Source of the DNA: Silicimonas sp.
Lineage (GTDB): Bacteria > Pseudomonadota > Alphaproteobacteria > Rhodobacterales > Rhodobacteraceae
Direction: 5' to 3'
Length of the DNA: 44,836 nucleotides
NCBI GenBank assembly: GCA_022819605.1
Contig: JAJEGW010000173.1
Location: forward strand, 1-44,836
A program made the position numbers and the translations under genes. This document shows, piece by piece, positions 1-8,486 of the stretch. Below the pieces are notes generated by a model that worked only from the letters and a program-made list of their open reading frames with translations, did not search any database and was not told the DNA's origin. Positions within the stretch are counted from its first letter, which is position 1, and every line of letters starts with the position of its first letter.

Positions 1-224
1 CCCTCGCGGACCAGCTTGTGCAGCGTCTCGCCGACGGTCGCGTTGCGCGCGGCGACGCGCTGCCGGCTCTGGAACTTTGTGAGCGGCGCCCCGGCATCGG
101 CGAGCGCCTGCACTACGCGCTGCTCGGGCGTCGGACGCTCCGGCCTCGCGCCGTCCGGCACCTGCTTCCGCAGCCGCAGGGCAGCCCCGCTGCCGCCGTT
201 GGCAAGTGAGCGTGCGCACGGCAT
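1..224 (-). CDS. Partial protein, edge-truncated (backbone fragment)
   Basis: On the minus strand an open frame runs from an ATG at 222-224 to the window edge without a stop; an in-frame TAA lies just upstream of that ATG. The visible product is about 74 residues. It has an Arg/Gly/Pro-rich start and then a predicted helical segment containing PTPEQRVVQALADAGAPLT followed by an RVAARN...VGETLHKLVREG stretch, which looks like a small winged-helix domain. There is no good ribosome binding site before the ATG. The gene may therefore have lost its 5' part when the island to the right inserted. Codon use is high G+C like the right-hand backbone and unlike the adjacent non-coding DNA. The family is not recognised. 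Confidence 0.4.
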   Translation of the reverse strand, partial: MPCARSLANGGSGAALRLRKQVPDGARPERPTPEQRVVQALADAGAPLTKFQSRQRVAARNATVGETLHKLVRE

Positions 225-1153
225 TTGATGGTAGGGCTCTTAAATTATTCGATGGTCCTTGTTTGGCTGATTGCCGATCTGCGCCTGCGGAGGTGTCGAT
301 CGGTCATTGCCGTCGCAGGATTTCGTTCCAGTCCATGGCGCCGAATCGACCCGATTCCCTTCAAGGCCCGCCCGGATTCTCCAATCGATACGTCAAATGA
401 ATTTCAGCCCCCTGAACGGGAAATGAAGCTATACGCCGTTGAAACTGAAAGTTTTCCAAGCGCAGTCCCCGCTATTGTGCATGACGACCACGCAAGTTCC
501 CGCCTGAGCATCGCAGAGATTCTTCCAGACAATACACCAATTCGGGGCACGCGGAAATGATGGCCAGACATGTTCGCACACCGCACACGCAACGAACGCC
601 AAATAGTACCAACTGTCGAAACGGCACTCGAGGGGGCATAGCAATTTCACATGCGACTCCACTACCGAGATCGGAGTGCCACAACGCACGCTGCCGACCT
701 ATGTTTATGAGCAGTTTCAATCACTCAAATGTACGAAAGCCGATCCGGCAACTTATCCGACGAAGACCAGCCAAACCCTCCCTTTCGCTAGTATTCACTC
801 AATTGCTCAGACCGGGAGCGAACCTGATCTCGATTGTCCTCTTCCAAATGGCTTACACCGGAGTCTGACCGACCCCGCCCATAGGCAAAGTTGGGCGACC
901 TAAATCTCTTTCGTCATGTCGAAGAGTCCTAATCACAGCCGCCATGCTCAACCGCCTTGATGAGTTCCCGGACCTAGCATGAGAAAATTGCCGCTACTGG
1001 AATCCTCATTCTCGAATGGCAATTCGCTTATGAAAGAACCTGCCTCACGTTCGAACCACAGTCCGGTTGCGAAAGCACCGAGTCCTCGCTGATACTCCAG
1101 CCCAGCGAATCATGCGCTTGATCCGCAACAGGAAATAGCCGGGACCGACTATC
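225..1153. other. 929-bp stretch without a supported gene; holds repeat copy A
   Basis: No reading frame here has convincing codon use or a recognisable product; the open frames are short and overlap in several phases. It contains repeat copy A at 432-452. The base composition is clearly lower in G+C than the fragment at 1-224. It lies between the truncated backbone fragment and the first defence genes, so it may be a junction or scar region. Confidence 0.5.
432..452 (+). repeat. Direct repeat copy A (possible attachment-site core)
   Basis: These 21 bases are identical to 6728-6748, in the same orientation. They end in AAACTGAAAGT, which is also the conserved end of copy C (3434-3474). The copy lies outside the first Septu-like module, close to the left edge of the island. 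Confidence 0.6.
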
Positions 1154-2401
1154 ATGGCATCATATCCACATGTCCGGTCTTTGAAAGTTCGGAACTTCAA
1201 GGCAATTGCCAATCTGGACATTCGACTCGACGATTCATTGACATTGCTGGCCGGCGTAAACGGTGTGGGCAAGACGTCGGCGATTGAAGCGCTTCTCGTA
1301 GCGGTTGCGGATGTTTGCAGCTGGCTGGCCCCGGAGGGCAAGGATGCATACTTTCATCCCTCCGGCGATCTGGTGCGCTACAACGCAGACGAGGGGCGGA
1401 TTGCCGTCGATCTGGCCGTTCAACAAGACGTCGGGACCACGTACACTATTCGCTTCCAGACGAGCGAGTTGCAGTTCGGAGCAATTTCCAATGAAGAGTT
1501 GCTCAGACAGCTAAGCGAAAAGAATTCTCCCGTACCGCTTGTCGTAAGCTACAGCCAAGATCGCATCGGTGGTTTGGAAACCGAAAGGTCTCGTTGGTCA
1601 TCCGAGACTAACCGCAAGGCAGCGCTCAACACGACTCCCCACGCCCTGTCAGATTTCAAGAACTGGTATTTCGAAAAGGAAAGCGACGAGGCGCGAGAGG
1701 CCAAGGATCGTGGCAACCTCAAATATTCGGATCCCGAAGTTCGCGCCGTTCAGGAAGTCATTAAGCGCATCGCGAAAACTTCGACGTCACTGAGGTCCAG
1801 GAAACCAGGCGGCAGCATGCAGCGAATGCTCTTCCTGAGAAAGGAAGGTGGGTCAGACATCCCTTTCGAAGCGCTGTCCGGCGGCGAGCAGGCATACTTT
1901 CTGCTTGCGGTCGATCTGGCGCGTCGCCTGCTTCTGGAATTTCCGGGCAGCACTCTTGCCGAAGCTCCTGGCTTCGTCTGCATCGACGAGATCGAGCTCC
2001 ATTTGCATCCCGAATGGCAGCGCGAAATCCTGACGTCCCTGATGGAGCTGTTTCCAAGGTGCCAGTTTGTCGTCACCACCCATTCTCCACAGGTCATCGG
2101 CAGCGTGGGCGCGCGGCACGTGCGGTTGCTGTCCTCCGACGCACAGGGCAAAATCGACGTCAAGGTGCCGATCGCGTCAAAAGGCCGCGATACCAACTAC
2201 GTGCTTGAGGGAGTCATGGATACCCCGGAGCAGGATCCTAAGGTTGACGATTTGTTCGGGAAGTTCGACCGGTTGGTAGATGACGGCGCACTTGACGAAG
2301 CGGAAAGGGTTCTTGATGAGTTGGACGATCTCGTCGAAGGTAAATCGTCCCGGGTCTCTCTTCGCAGGGCAAAATGCATACGCCTGCGCAGCGCAACCTA
2401 A
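1154..2401 (+). CDS. ptuA: AAA/RecF-like ATPase, Septu PtuA-like (module 1)
   Basis: This 415-residue ABC/SMC-like ATPase has Walker A GVNGVGKT (residues 34-41), an ABC signature LSGGEQ (about 241-246), Walker B FVCIDEIELHLHP (about 275-287) and a following THSPQVIG switch segment. There is no long coiled coil, as in OLD/PtuA-type rather than Rad50-type proteins. The stop overlaps the next gene's ATG (TAATG at 2399-2403), so the ATPase and the HNH gene are translationally coupled. An ATPase followed by an HNH nuclease is the known layout of the Septu anti-phage system (PtuA-PtuB) and of retron-associated ATPase/HNH effectors. No reverse transcriptase is present, which favours Septu. The start at 1154 leaves the standard N-terminal beta strand (SLKVRNFKAI) intact. 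The Shine-Dalgarno sequence is weak. Confidence 0.8.
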   Translation: MASYPHVRSLKVRNFKAIANLDIRLDDSLTLLAGVNGVGKTSAIEALLVAVADVCSWLAPEGKDAYFHPSGDLVRYNADEGRIAVDLAVQQDVGTTYTIRFQTSELQFGAISNEELLRQLSEKNSPVPLVVSYSQDRIGGLETERSRWSSETNRKAALNTTPHALSDFKNWYFEKESDEAREAKDRGNLKYSDPEVRAVQEVIKRIAKTSTSLRSRKPGGSMQRMLFLRKEGGSDIPFEALSGGEQAYFLLAVDLARRLLLEFPGSTLAEAPGFVCIDEIELHLHPEWQREILTSLMELFPRCQFVVTTHSPQVIGSVGARHVRLLSSDAQGKIDVKVPIASKGRDTNYVLEGVMDTPEQDPKVDDLFGKFDRLVDDGALDEAERVLDELDDLVEGKSSRVSLRRAKCIRLRSAT

Positions 2402-3060
2402 TGAGAGGTTCTCGGAAGGGCGAAGAACCTGAAGAGTTGCTGGCCTGGAAGGAGTTCCAGCAAGCCGCCGGCATCGAACCGTGCTACGCCGACTTCAGAG
2501 GGGCGGAAAAACAGGCGACGAGACGCGCACTTTTTCGCGAACAGACCGGTCAATGCGTCTATTGCGGTCGCGAAATTGATCTCGAACCTGGTGACAAGTC
2601 TCACTTCGAGCATTTCCGACCCCAATCAAGTCATTCGCATCTTGATCTTGCCTACCCGAACCTCTTCCTTAGTTGCGGTCAAAAGCGGGAGGACGGCGGA
2701 ACCCAACCCACCTGCGGCAACGAGAAGGAGAATTGGTTCGAAGAGAATTGCCATATCGAATCCGCGCCCGAGGGTGCCTGCCAGCAACGATTCGAATTTG
2801 CTTCCGGTGGCGAAATTCTCGGGGACGGTTCGCCTGAAGCAGACAAAATGATCGCGGTTCTCGCCCTCAATCACCGCGAACTAATTGCCGAGCGATCGAA
2901 ACTGATCGAGGAACTGGATAAGGAGCTCAACCAGGGATTGTCACATTGCGAACTGATTGAGAGTTTTCTCCATGTTTCCCCAATCGGATCCCGATTCAGT
3001 TTTGCAAATGTGGCAGTTCAGTACCTGCGGAAGCAACTCGCCTTCACGCAGCAGGCTTGA
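2401..3060 (+). CDS. ptuB: HNH endonuclease, Septu PtuB-like (module 1)
   Basis: This predicted 219-residue DNA nuclease has an HNH/zinc-finger core: C52-x2-C55 (QCVYCG), H68-x-E70-H71 (SHFEHFRP), N87 (AYPNLFLSC) with C92, and C105-G-N-E-K. The start at 2401 overlaps the ATPase stop by one base (TAATG). An in-frame ATG at 2374 would add 9 residues inside the ATPase gene and is less likely. Tight coupling to the ATPase indicates that the two act as a complex, as PtuA and PtuB do. The C-terminal 90 residues are helical and of no recognised fold. The specific subfamily is not certain. Confidence 0.78.
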   Translation: MRGSRKGEEPEELLAWKEFQQAAGIEPCYADFRGAEKQATRRALFREQTGQCVYCGREIDLEPGDKSHFEHFRPQSSHSHLDLAYPNLFLSCGQKREDGGTQPTCGNEKENWFEENCHIESAPEGACQQRFEFASGGEILGDGSPEADKMIAVLALNHRELIAERSKLIEELDKELNQGLSHCELIESFLHVSPIGSRFSFANVAVQYLRKQLAFTQQA

Positions 3061-3723
3061 TCTGCGCGCCACCTTGATACGTAGACGTTGCCCAATTCGG
3101 CATTGACAGAGGAAACTGAACGTCAGGAACCGACGAAGGATTGGGCGGAAATATCCGCATGCTCCAACTGTCTTTCGCCCTATGCTGCGGACGCCAATGA
3201 TCTTGCTGACTCGTGGCGGCCGAAGGAAGCCGGGAAGTCCAACAGGCGACAAAACAACTCAAATGGTCCTACCGGGTAAAATGCCGCGTTCCCGGTCTTC
3301 CAGAATGCCGTGTGCGACGCCTCGTTGGGCAAAATGCCAACCGTACATTCCCGATGCCATGAGATCATTGGGGTCGATTGCTCGCACCGATTCAAACGCT
3401 CATTTGTACGATAGGGACTACGAAGTCTCGCATGCCGAAACGAGATTGGATTATATGCGACTTAAACTGAAAGTCTTGAGGTGCGAACCTCTCTACGATG
3501 TCAGACAACCGCGCACGGTCCGGTCTTTCCCTGGCCAAATGCGCCCTTCTCATTGCGCCTGTGCGCCTTCGCGTCAATTGCTGATGCCTTGATCACGCGA
3601 TTTCGTGGACATCGCCCCGCCCTCGCCGGCGCAGCGTCCCGACCGGACCATGGCCAGCCGCGCCCGGCAAAATCAGCGGTTCGTGTCAGGCTTCGGGTCT
3701 GCGCAGCGGATTTGACGCACGGT
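3061..3723. other. 663-bp stretch without a supported gene; holds repeat copy C
   Basis: No frame has the codon pattern of the neighbouring genes. It contains repeat copy C (3434-3474). G+C content rises sharply to the right of about 3570, so the composition changes within this stretch. It lies between the Septu module and the recombinase module. Confidence 0.5.
3434..3474 (+). repeat. Divergent repeat copy C (41 nt, possible recombinase site)
   Basis: By eye this stretch matches 6708-6748 at 30 of 41 positions without gaps. The last 11 bases, AAACTGAAAGT, are identical. It sits exactly between the Septu module and the block of recombinase genes, in the same orientation as copies A and B. 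Confidence 0.45.
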
Positions 3724-3987
3724 TCAACGGTTCCGCGGCAGGCGGTAGCGGATGACGACCGACGCCCCGTTGCCCTTCGGCGGCGCATTGATCACTTCAT
3801 CCGAGTTCGTCATTTCGCCACGCATCACCGCGCAGCAGGTGGGCATTCGATGATCCGGGCCGGGATAGCCTCCGACTTCCCCGTGAAGATCGCCGGAACG
3901 AACCTCAAGTGACTTCTTGCCCGTTTCGGTCGCGCGTTCGAACCGGGCTCGCAACGCGGCACGAAAATCCTCGGCGGCTGGACGCAT
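3724..3987 (-). CDS. Small conserved-looking protein with GGYPGPDHRMPTCC motif
   Basis: This 87-residue protein starts at an ATG (3985-3987) preceded by a good Shine-Dalgarno sequence (AGGGGAGAAG in transcript sense). Its layout is an N-terminal amphipathic helix (FRAALRARFERATETGKK), then a strand and the signature GGYPGPDHRMPTCCAVMRGE, then a C-terminal GNGASVVIRYRLPR strand. From general familiarity, small proteins with this G-G-Y-P-G-x-x-H-R-M-P-x-C-C pattern recur in bacterial genomes, sometimes near restriction or mobile genes; I cannot name the family. It is divergent from the recombinase pair, whose first ATG is 284 bp away. No catalytic function can be assigned. Confidence 0.65.
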   Translation of the reverse strand: MRPAAEDFRAALRARFERATETGKKSLEVRSGDLHGEVGGYPGPDHRMPTCCAVMRGEMTNSDEVINAPPKGNGASVVIRYRLPRNR

Positions 3988-4271
3988 TCGGCTTCTCCCC
4001 TGGCTGAGACGTCAACGAGGCGGCACGTGGGTGCATCCTCCGGAATACTGCAAGCGCAAGGCGCAAGGGTCCGACGGAACCGGCTGGAATCCGCCGACGA
4101 CGTCACGGCGCTACGAGCGAATCCATGCGCGGCGAAGCGCCAAAACGACATCGCCCGAACGTCCAGGCGCCCCTCCGGCGACGTCGTCGGCCCGCACCGG
4201 CAGGACCTTGCCTCTCGCGCCGGAGACAGGAAACCGAGATTCGCGAACGCAACAGAACCGGGAGAAAGACA

Positions 4272-5405
4272 ATGCCCAACCGACGACTGACCCAGAACCT
4301 GATCGACGCCCTCGAGCCCGACGGCTCAATCCGCGAGTTCCGCGACACCGAACTCCGCAGTTTCGGCGTCCGGATCATGCCCTCCGGCCGCAAGTCGTTC
4401 TTCATCCATGCCCAGGCCGGCAAGCGGCGCAGGTGGACGACCCTCGGAGACGCGCGAACGATGCCACTGGCACGGGCTCGGACGCTCGCCCGCGCACGGC
4501 TGGCAGCGCTCCGGAACCGCGACCCCTCGCGCGCGCCGGAGGCCTCGGCCGAGACCCCGTTCGAAGTCGTGGCCAAGGCCGCGTTCCGCCGACACGCCCG
4601 GCTCTGGAAGCCCGGCACACTGGAGGTCAACAGGCTCTACCTGAAGCACCAGATCCTTCCCCGGTTCCGGGGACAACCGGTCGGCGCGATCACCGCCGAG
4701 GACGTCAGGCAATGGTTCGCCTCGCTCCGACCGACCCCCGCCGCCGCCGACCGGTCGATGCCGGTCCTGTCGGTGATCATGCGCGAGGCGGAGACGCTCG
4801 GCTGCCGCCCGGAGGACAGCAATCCGTGCCGGAACATCCGCAGGTACCGGCGGCGCGGCAGGGACCGGTTTCTCTCCAGTGACGAGGTCCGCCGGCTGGG
4901 CAAGGCGCTCGCAAGGCATGAAGGCCGCATCCTGGCCGCCGCCGTGCGGCTGCTGCTCCTGACCGGCTGCCGCAAGGGCGAGATCATGACCCTGCGGTGG
5001 CGGGACTACCGCGACGGCCGTCTCTTCCTGAGGGACAGCAAGACGGGACCGCGGACCGTCTGGCTTTCCTCCGCCGCCCGCGAGGTCCTGGACGGCCTGC
5101 CGAGACGGCGCATGTGCGTCTTTCCGGGGCGGAGGAGAAGGAAATCCGCATCGCTGCAGGCCCTGGACCAGTTCTGGCGGAACCTCCGCGACGAGGCGGA
5201 CCTGCGGGACGTGCGCCTGCACGATCTGCGCCACTCCTACGCGACCCTGGCCCTCCAGGCCGGCGAGACCGTCCCGACCATAGGCCGCCTTCTCGGCCAC
5301 TGCGATCCGCACACGACTCTGAAGTACATCCACCTTGCGGACGAGACGGTGCGCCAGGCCGTCGACGCCGTGGCGCCGGTCCTGTGCGGGGAGCGACGGC
5401 CATGA
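4272..5405 (+). CDS. Tyrosine recombinase / integrase 1
   Basis: This 377-residue site-specific recombinase has an N-terminal arm-DNA-binding domain of the P4-integrase type (about 5-85, with GVRIMPSGRKSFF), a core-binding helical domain (about 95-190) and a catalytic domain with R234 (TGCRKGE), K257 (DSKTGP), H317-x-x-R320 (HDLRHS), H343 (LLGHCD) and Y352 (LKYIHL). All six catalytic positions are intact. The start at 4272 follows GGGAGAAAG. The frame is open further upstream, but there is no comparable signal there. It overlaps integrase 2 by ATGA. The role is inferred to be integration or excision of the surrounding element. Confidence 0.88.
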   Translation: MPNRRLTQNLIDALEPDGSIREFRDTELRSFGVRIMPSGRKSFFIHAQAGKRRRWTTLGDARTMPLARARTLARARLAALRNRDPSRAPEASAETPFEVVAKAAFRRHARLWKPGTLEVNRLYLKHQILPRFRGQPVGAITAEDVRQWFASLRPTPAAADRSMPVLSVIMREAETLGCRPEDSNPCRNIRRYRRRGRDRFLSSDEVRRLGKALARHEGRILAAAVRLLLLTGCRKGEIMTLRWRDYRDGRLFLRDSKTGPRTVWLSSAAREVLDGLPRRRMCVFPGRRRRKSASLQALDQFWRNLRDEADLRDVRLHDLRHSYATLALQAGETVPTIGRLLGHCDPHTTLKYIHLADETVRQAVDAVAPVLCGERRP

Positions 5406-6565
5406 CGCGGCGGATGCGGCTGAGCTACGCCGGGATCCTGCGCCTCAGGCCCGACGGGAAGGAGTACACGGTCTGGGACACGGCCGCTTCCGGCCTCGGC
5501 GTCCGTGTCCTGCCCTCCGGATCCCGGGGATACGTCGTCCAGCAGAGGAGCCCCGGCGCCAAGCGGCGGGTCTCGCTGGGCTCGACGATGCTGAAGAGTG
5601 TCCGCGAGGCCCGCAGGGAATGCTTTCAGATCCAGCTGGCAGGGAACGCCGCCGGAACTGGAACCAGTCCGCCGCCCGCGGCCGCCGCGCCCCTGTTCGG
5701 CGACTACGTCGCCGACCCGTGGATGGCCAGCATGCGCGACCGCTGGAAGCCGTCGACGCTCAAGGCCGTGCAGTCAGTGCTCCGGAGCCGGCTGCTGCCC
5801 GCGTTCGGGGACCTGCCGCTCGACGGGATCGCCCCCGCCGACGTGGACGCCTGGTTCGACCGCTTCAGCGCCACGTCGCCCGGCAACGCCAACAAGGGCC
5901 TGGCGCTTCTCCGCCAGATCATGAACCACGCGGTCGACAACGGCCATGTCGCCGTGAACCCCGCCCGGCTGACCAGGATGAACCCGAGGCCCCGGCTCAC
6001 GAGATTCCTGTCGGCCGAGGAGATCGTCCGCCTCCACGAGGCGCTCGACGCGTGCGTGGCCGAACGGCCCGAGCGGGAGATGCAGGCCGATATCATCCGC
6101 CTCCTGCTCTACACGGGAAGCCGCAAGAGCGAGATCAAGGACCTGCGGTGGTCCGAGGTCTGCGGCAACGCGCTCCGTCTCGCCGACGGCAAGACCGGTC
6201 CGCGGACGGTGTTCCTGAGCGCGGACGCCCGCGCCGTCATCGAACGGCAAAGAACGGGACGGGAAGGCACTTACGTGTTCCCCTCTCCCATCCGTCCGGG
6301 CAAGCCCCTGGGCGATGAGCTCTCGCTCTGGCCCAGGGTTCGCAGGCGGGCCGGACTTGCCGGCGTCCGGCTTCATGATTTGAGGCACACGTACGCCTCC
6401 CAGGCAGTCATGCAGGGGATTCCGCTGCCCGTCGTGGCCCGGCTCCTTGGTCACAGCGAGGCACGGATGACGTTGAGATACGCCCATGTCGGGGATCGCG
6501 AAATCGTCGCAGCGGCGGATAGGATCGGCCAGGCGATCTCGCGGGCACTGGACGGTCCGGACTGA
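5402..6565 (+). CDS. Tyrosine recombinase / integrase 2
   Basis: This 387-residue protein starts inside the stop of integrase 1 (ATGA at 5402-5405), so the two are co-translated. It has an N-terminal arm-binding domain (GLGVRVLPSGSRGYVV at about 31-46), a core-binding domain (about 100-195) and a catalytic domain with R241 (YTGSRKSE), K264 (DGKTGP), H325-x-x-R328 (HDLRHT), H351 (LLGHSE) and Y360 (LRYAHV). It resembles integrase 1 in layout but is clearly diverged in sequence. A fused or coupled pair of full-length recombinases suggests a heteromeric integrase or a duplication with specialisation. Confidence 0.87.
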   Translation: MTRRMRLSYAGILRLRPDGKEYTVWDTAASGLGVRVLPSGSRGYVVQQRSPGAKRRVSLGSTMLKSVREARRECFQIQLAGNAAGTGTSPPPAAAAPLFGDYVADPWMASMRDRWKPSTLKAVQSVLRSRLLPAFGDLPLDGIAPADVDAWFDRFSATSPGNANKGLALLRQIMNHAVDNGHVAVNPARLTRMNPRPRLTRFLSAEEIVRLHEALDACVAERPEREMQADIIRLLLYTGSRKSEIKDLRWSEVCGNALRLADGKTGPRTVFLSADARAVIERQRTGREGTYVFPSPIRPGKPLGDELSLWPRVRRRAGLAGVRLHDLRHTYASQAVMQGIPLPVVARLLGHSEARMTLRYAHVGDREIVAAADRIGQAISRALDGPD

Positions 6566-6707
6566 CCTGCAGGGTCCCTCAGCGCTCGCGACGGGAAGGC
6601 GGACGGGAGCGCCGCACGGGTCCAGCTGTTCCGACCACGCTGATTCGACTGCGTTCCCTGCGGGAGACCTGAATGCGTCCCGCGACGGCAACGGCGAAAT
6701 TCCCCAC

Positions 6708-6748
6708 GCCGATACGGGTTTGACTTGTACGCCGTTGAAACTGAAAGT
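6708..6748 (+). repeat. Repeat copy B (possible attachment site)
   Basis: The last 21 bases (6728-6748) are identical to copy A (432-452). The full 41 bases match copy C (3434-3474) at 30 of 41 positions. It lies 160 bp after the integrase 2 stop and 190 bp before integrase 3, a usual position for an attachment site next to an integrase gene. Confidence 0.55.
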
Positions 6749-6857
6749 GTCATTCCGCCGACAACTGCAGGGTGCCTTAGGACCCCGTGCGGCCCCGCCT
6801 GTCCATGGTCGAAATCACCCTTGTCAACAGGGACAGAACACAGCTTCCAGGAGGGCG

Positions 6858-6888
6858 GACGGATGCGCCCCTACGGGGCGCATCCGTC
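6858..6888. repeat. Perfect 14-bp inverted repeat with TAC loop
   Basis: Arms 6858-6871 and 6875-6888 are perfectly complementary (core CGGATGCGCCCC / GGGGCGCATCCG) around a 3-base loop. No T-run follows on either strand, so it does not look like a standard intrinsic terminator for integrase 2. It could be a rho-independent stop without a tail, a recombinase-binding site, or an attenuating structure in front of integrase 3. Confidence 0.6.
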
Positions 6889-6935
6889 GATCGCAACGTG
6901 TTGACAATTCGGGCGGAATTGTAGTTCATCGAGAC

Positions 6936-8249
6936 ATGCCCTCGAACTCAACACCTCAAGCGGGAAAGCGCGTCGCGCGCATCAGGATGACCCTCACCGC
7001 GCGCACCGTCGAGGCGCTCCAGCCGAAGGCGAGGGCCTACACCGCATGGGACGACAGAATCACCGGATTCGGCGTCCGCGTTCAGCCGTCCGGATTGCGC
7101 TCGTATCTCGTCAACTACCGCGCCGGCGACCGGGGCAGGAAAGCGCCGCACAGGCGCATCGTCATCGGACGCCACGGGCACATCACCGCCGACCAGGCAC
7201 GCCGCCGCGCCCGGGAGATCCTCGGCCGCGTCGCCCTGGGCGAGGATCCGCTCGCCGACCGTGCCCGCACACGATCCATCCCAACCCTGCGCAAGGCCTT
7301 CAAGGACTACCTGGCCGTCGGGCCCAGGCGAAGGGACAGCACGATCGCAAACTACCGCCGCGCCGTTCACCGGGATCTCGGCGACTGGCTCGACCGGTCC
7401 CTCGACGACATTGACAGGCGCGACGTCGAGCGGCGGTTCCACGAACTGACCGAACGGCCGGGCTGGGTTCAGGCGAACACCGCCATGAAACTGCTCGGCG
7501 CGATCTACCGCCGACCATGTCTCGATTTCGAGGACTTGCGCAATCCGGTCGAGCTCTGGCGCGCCGCTGGTGGGCGACTGCATCGCCCGCGCCGCCGCCG
7601 CATCCAGCCGCCGCCGGAAGTCCTGCCATGCTGGAACCGCGGCTTCGAGACGGCGGTGCGCAACCCGGTCGCCCGCGACGCCTTCCGTTTCGGCCTCTAC
7701 ACCGGCATGCGGCTCACGGAAGTGATTTCCCTCGCCTGGACGCAGGTCGACATGGCGGCCATGACCGTCCGCATCGAGGACACCAAGAGCGGCGAGCCGC
7801 TCGAGTTCCCGGTCACGCGACAGCTTGCCGCCATCCTGGGGTGCCGGTTCGCCGAGCGGGAACGATATCCGGGAAAGGCGCAGGCGTGGGTGTTTCCGTC
7901 CGAGACCAGCGCGTCCGGACATCTCGAATCCATCCAGCATCTGAACGCGCGCATCGGCGAGGCCGGCGGAGCAAGGTTCTGGTTCCATGCGCTCCGCAAC
8001 TGCTTCATCACCATCGCCGACCGGGAACTCATGCTGCCCACTAGCATGACCAAGCGGCTGGTCAACCATGCTCCGTCCAATGACATCACCGAAGGCTACG
8101 CCGCCGACTGGACCATGCAGCAATTGCGCGATGCTGCCCAGCGGATCGCGGACAGGATTGACGAGTTGATTCGCGGAGCGGGTCCCGAGCATGCGATTGC
8201 TTCGGAGACCGCATTCCGGTCGTTTGCGAACATCGTCGGATCCTCGTAG
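6936..8249 (+). CDS. Tyrosine recombinase / integrase 3 (P4-type, divergent active site context)
   Basis: This 437-residue protein has an arm-binding domain with the typical GFGVRVQPSGLRSYLVNYR (about 44-62) and ITADQARRRAREILGRVALGEDP (about 83-105), a core-binding domain (about 117-200) and a catalytic domain with R259 (TGMRLTE), K284 (DTKSGE), H351-x-x-R354 (HALRNCF), H378 (VNHAPS) and Y388 (EGYAAD). The sequence around the H-x-x-R box (LRNCF rather than LRHT) and the long insert before the tyrosine set it apart from integrases 1 and 2. The start at 6936 is the first residue of a normal N-terminus; upstream frame is open but crosses a hairpin. It is probably an independent integration module. 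Confidence 0.83.
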   Translation: MPSNSTPQAGKRVARIRMTLTARTVEALQPKARAYTAWDDRITGFGVRVQPSGLRSYLVNYRAGDRGRKAPHRRIVIGRHGHITADQARRRAREILGRVALGEDPLADRARTRSIPTLRKAFKDYLAVGPRRRDSTIANYRRAVHRDLGDWLDRSLDDIDRRDVERRFHELTERPGWVQANTAMKLLGAIYRRPCLDFEDLRNPVELWRAAGGRLHRPRRRRIQPPPEVLPCWNRGFETAVRNPVARDAFRFGLYTGMRLTEVISLAWTQVDMAAMTVRIEDTKSGEPLEFPVTRQLAAILGCRFAERERYPGKAQAWVFPSETSASGHLESIQHLNARIGEAGGARFWFHALRNCFITIADRELMLPTSMTKRLVNHAPSNDITEGYAADWTMQQLRDAAQRIADRIDELIRGAGPEHAIASETAFRSFANIVGSS

Positions 8250-8399
8250 CGCGGCAGTTTCAGCAACGGGCAACTGCACGTCCTCGGCCTCCGGTCGGGA
8301 AAAAGGGATCTGCCCTGTTAGCGAACATCCAGCCAACAAATACCTGGAAACCTCACAACCACGTCACCCGAGAAAGATCTTGCGCAGAATCGAGCTCAC

Positions 8400-8428
8400 T
8401 TGACATTGGATTTCAACGAGAATAGAAC
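8400..8428 (+). promoter_or_regulatory. Sigma-70-type promoter for the HD/Panacea pair
   Basis: A perfect -35 box TTGACA (8400-8405) and a -10 box TAGAAC (8423-8428) are separated by 17 bases. This lies 58 bases before the chosen ATG at 8487, and argues against starting translation at the in-frame TTG at 8400, which is the -35 box itself. Confidence 0.5.
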
Positions 8429-8486
8429 AAATGGCGAACCTTCTTCTCTCTGGACATCCACAACATCTTGTGGTGAATTGAGCTTC

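Larger units (their letters stand above)
6566..6935. other. 370-bp intergenic region with repeat copy B and a strong hairpin
   Basis: This region lies between integrase 2 and integrase 3. No gene is supported. It holds repeat copy B (6708-6748), a 14-bp perfect inverted repeat (6858-6888) and, just before integrase 3, a TTGACA box (6901-6906) with the small palindrome AATTC-GGGCG-GAATT beside it. Confidence 0.6.

Noticed and set aside
1154-3060. Retron with ATPase/HNH effector
   Set aside because: No reverse transcriptase gene and no recognisable msr-msd region next to either ATPase/HNH pair.
4272-8249. A 'recombinase in trio' (RIT) element
   Set aside because: RIT elements have three overlapping recombinase genes; here the third is separated by 370 bp and no flanking inverted repeats of that type were seen.
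4326-8339. Long minus-strand open frames (for example 4326-5333, 5774-6691, 6948-8339)
   Set aside because: Antisense shadows of the three recombinase genes, which have intact catalytic residues on the plus strand.
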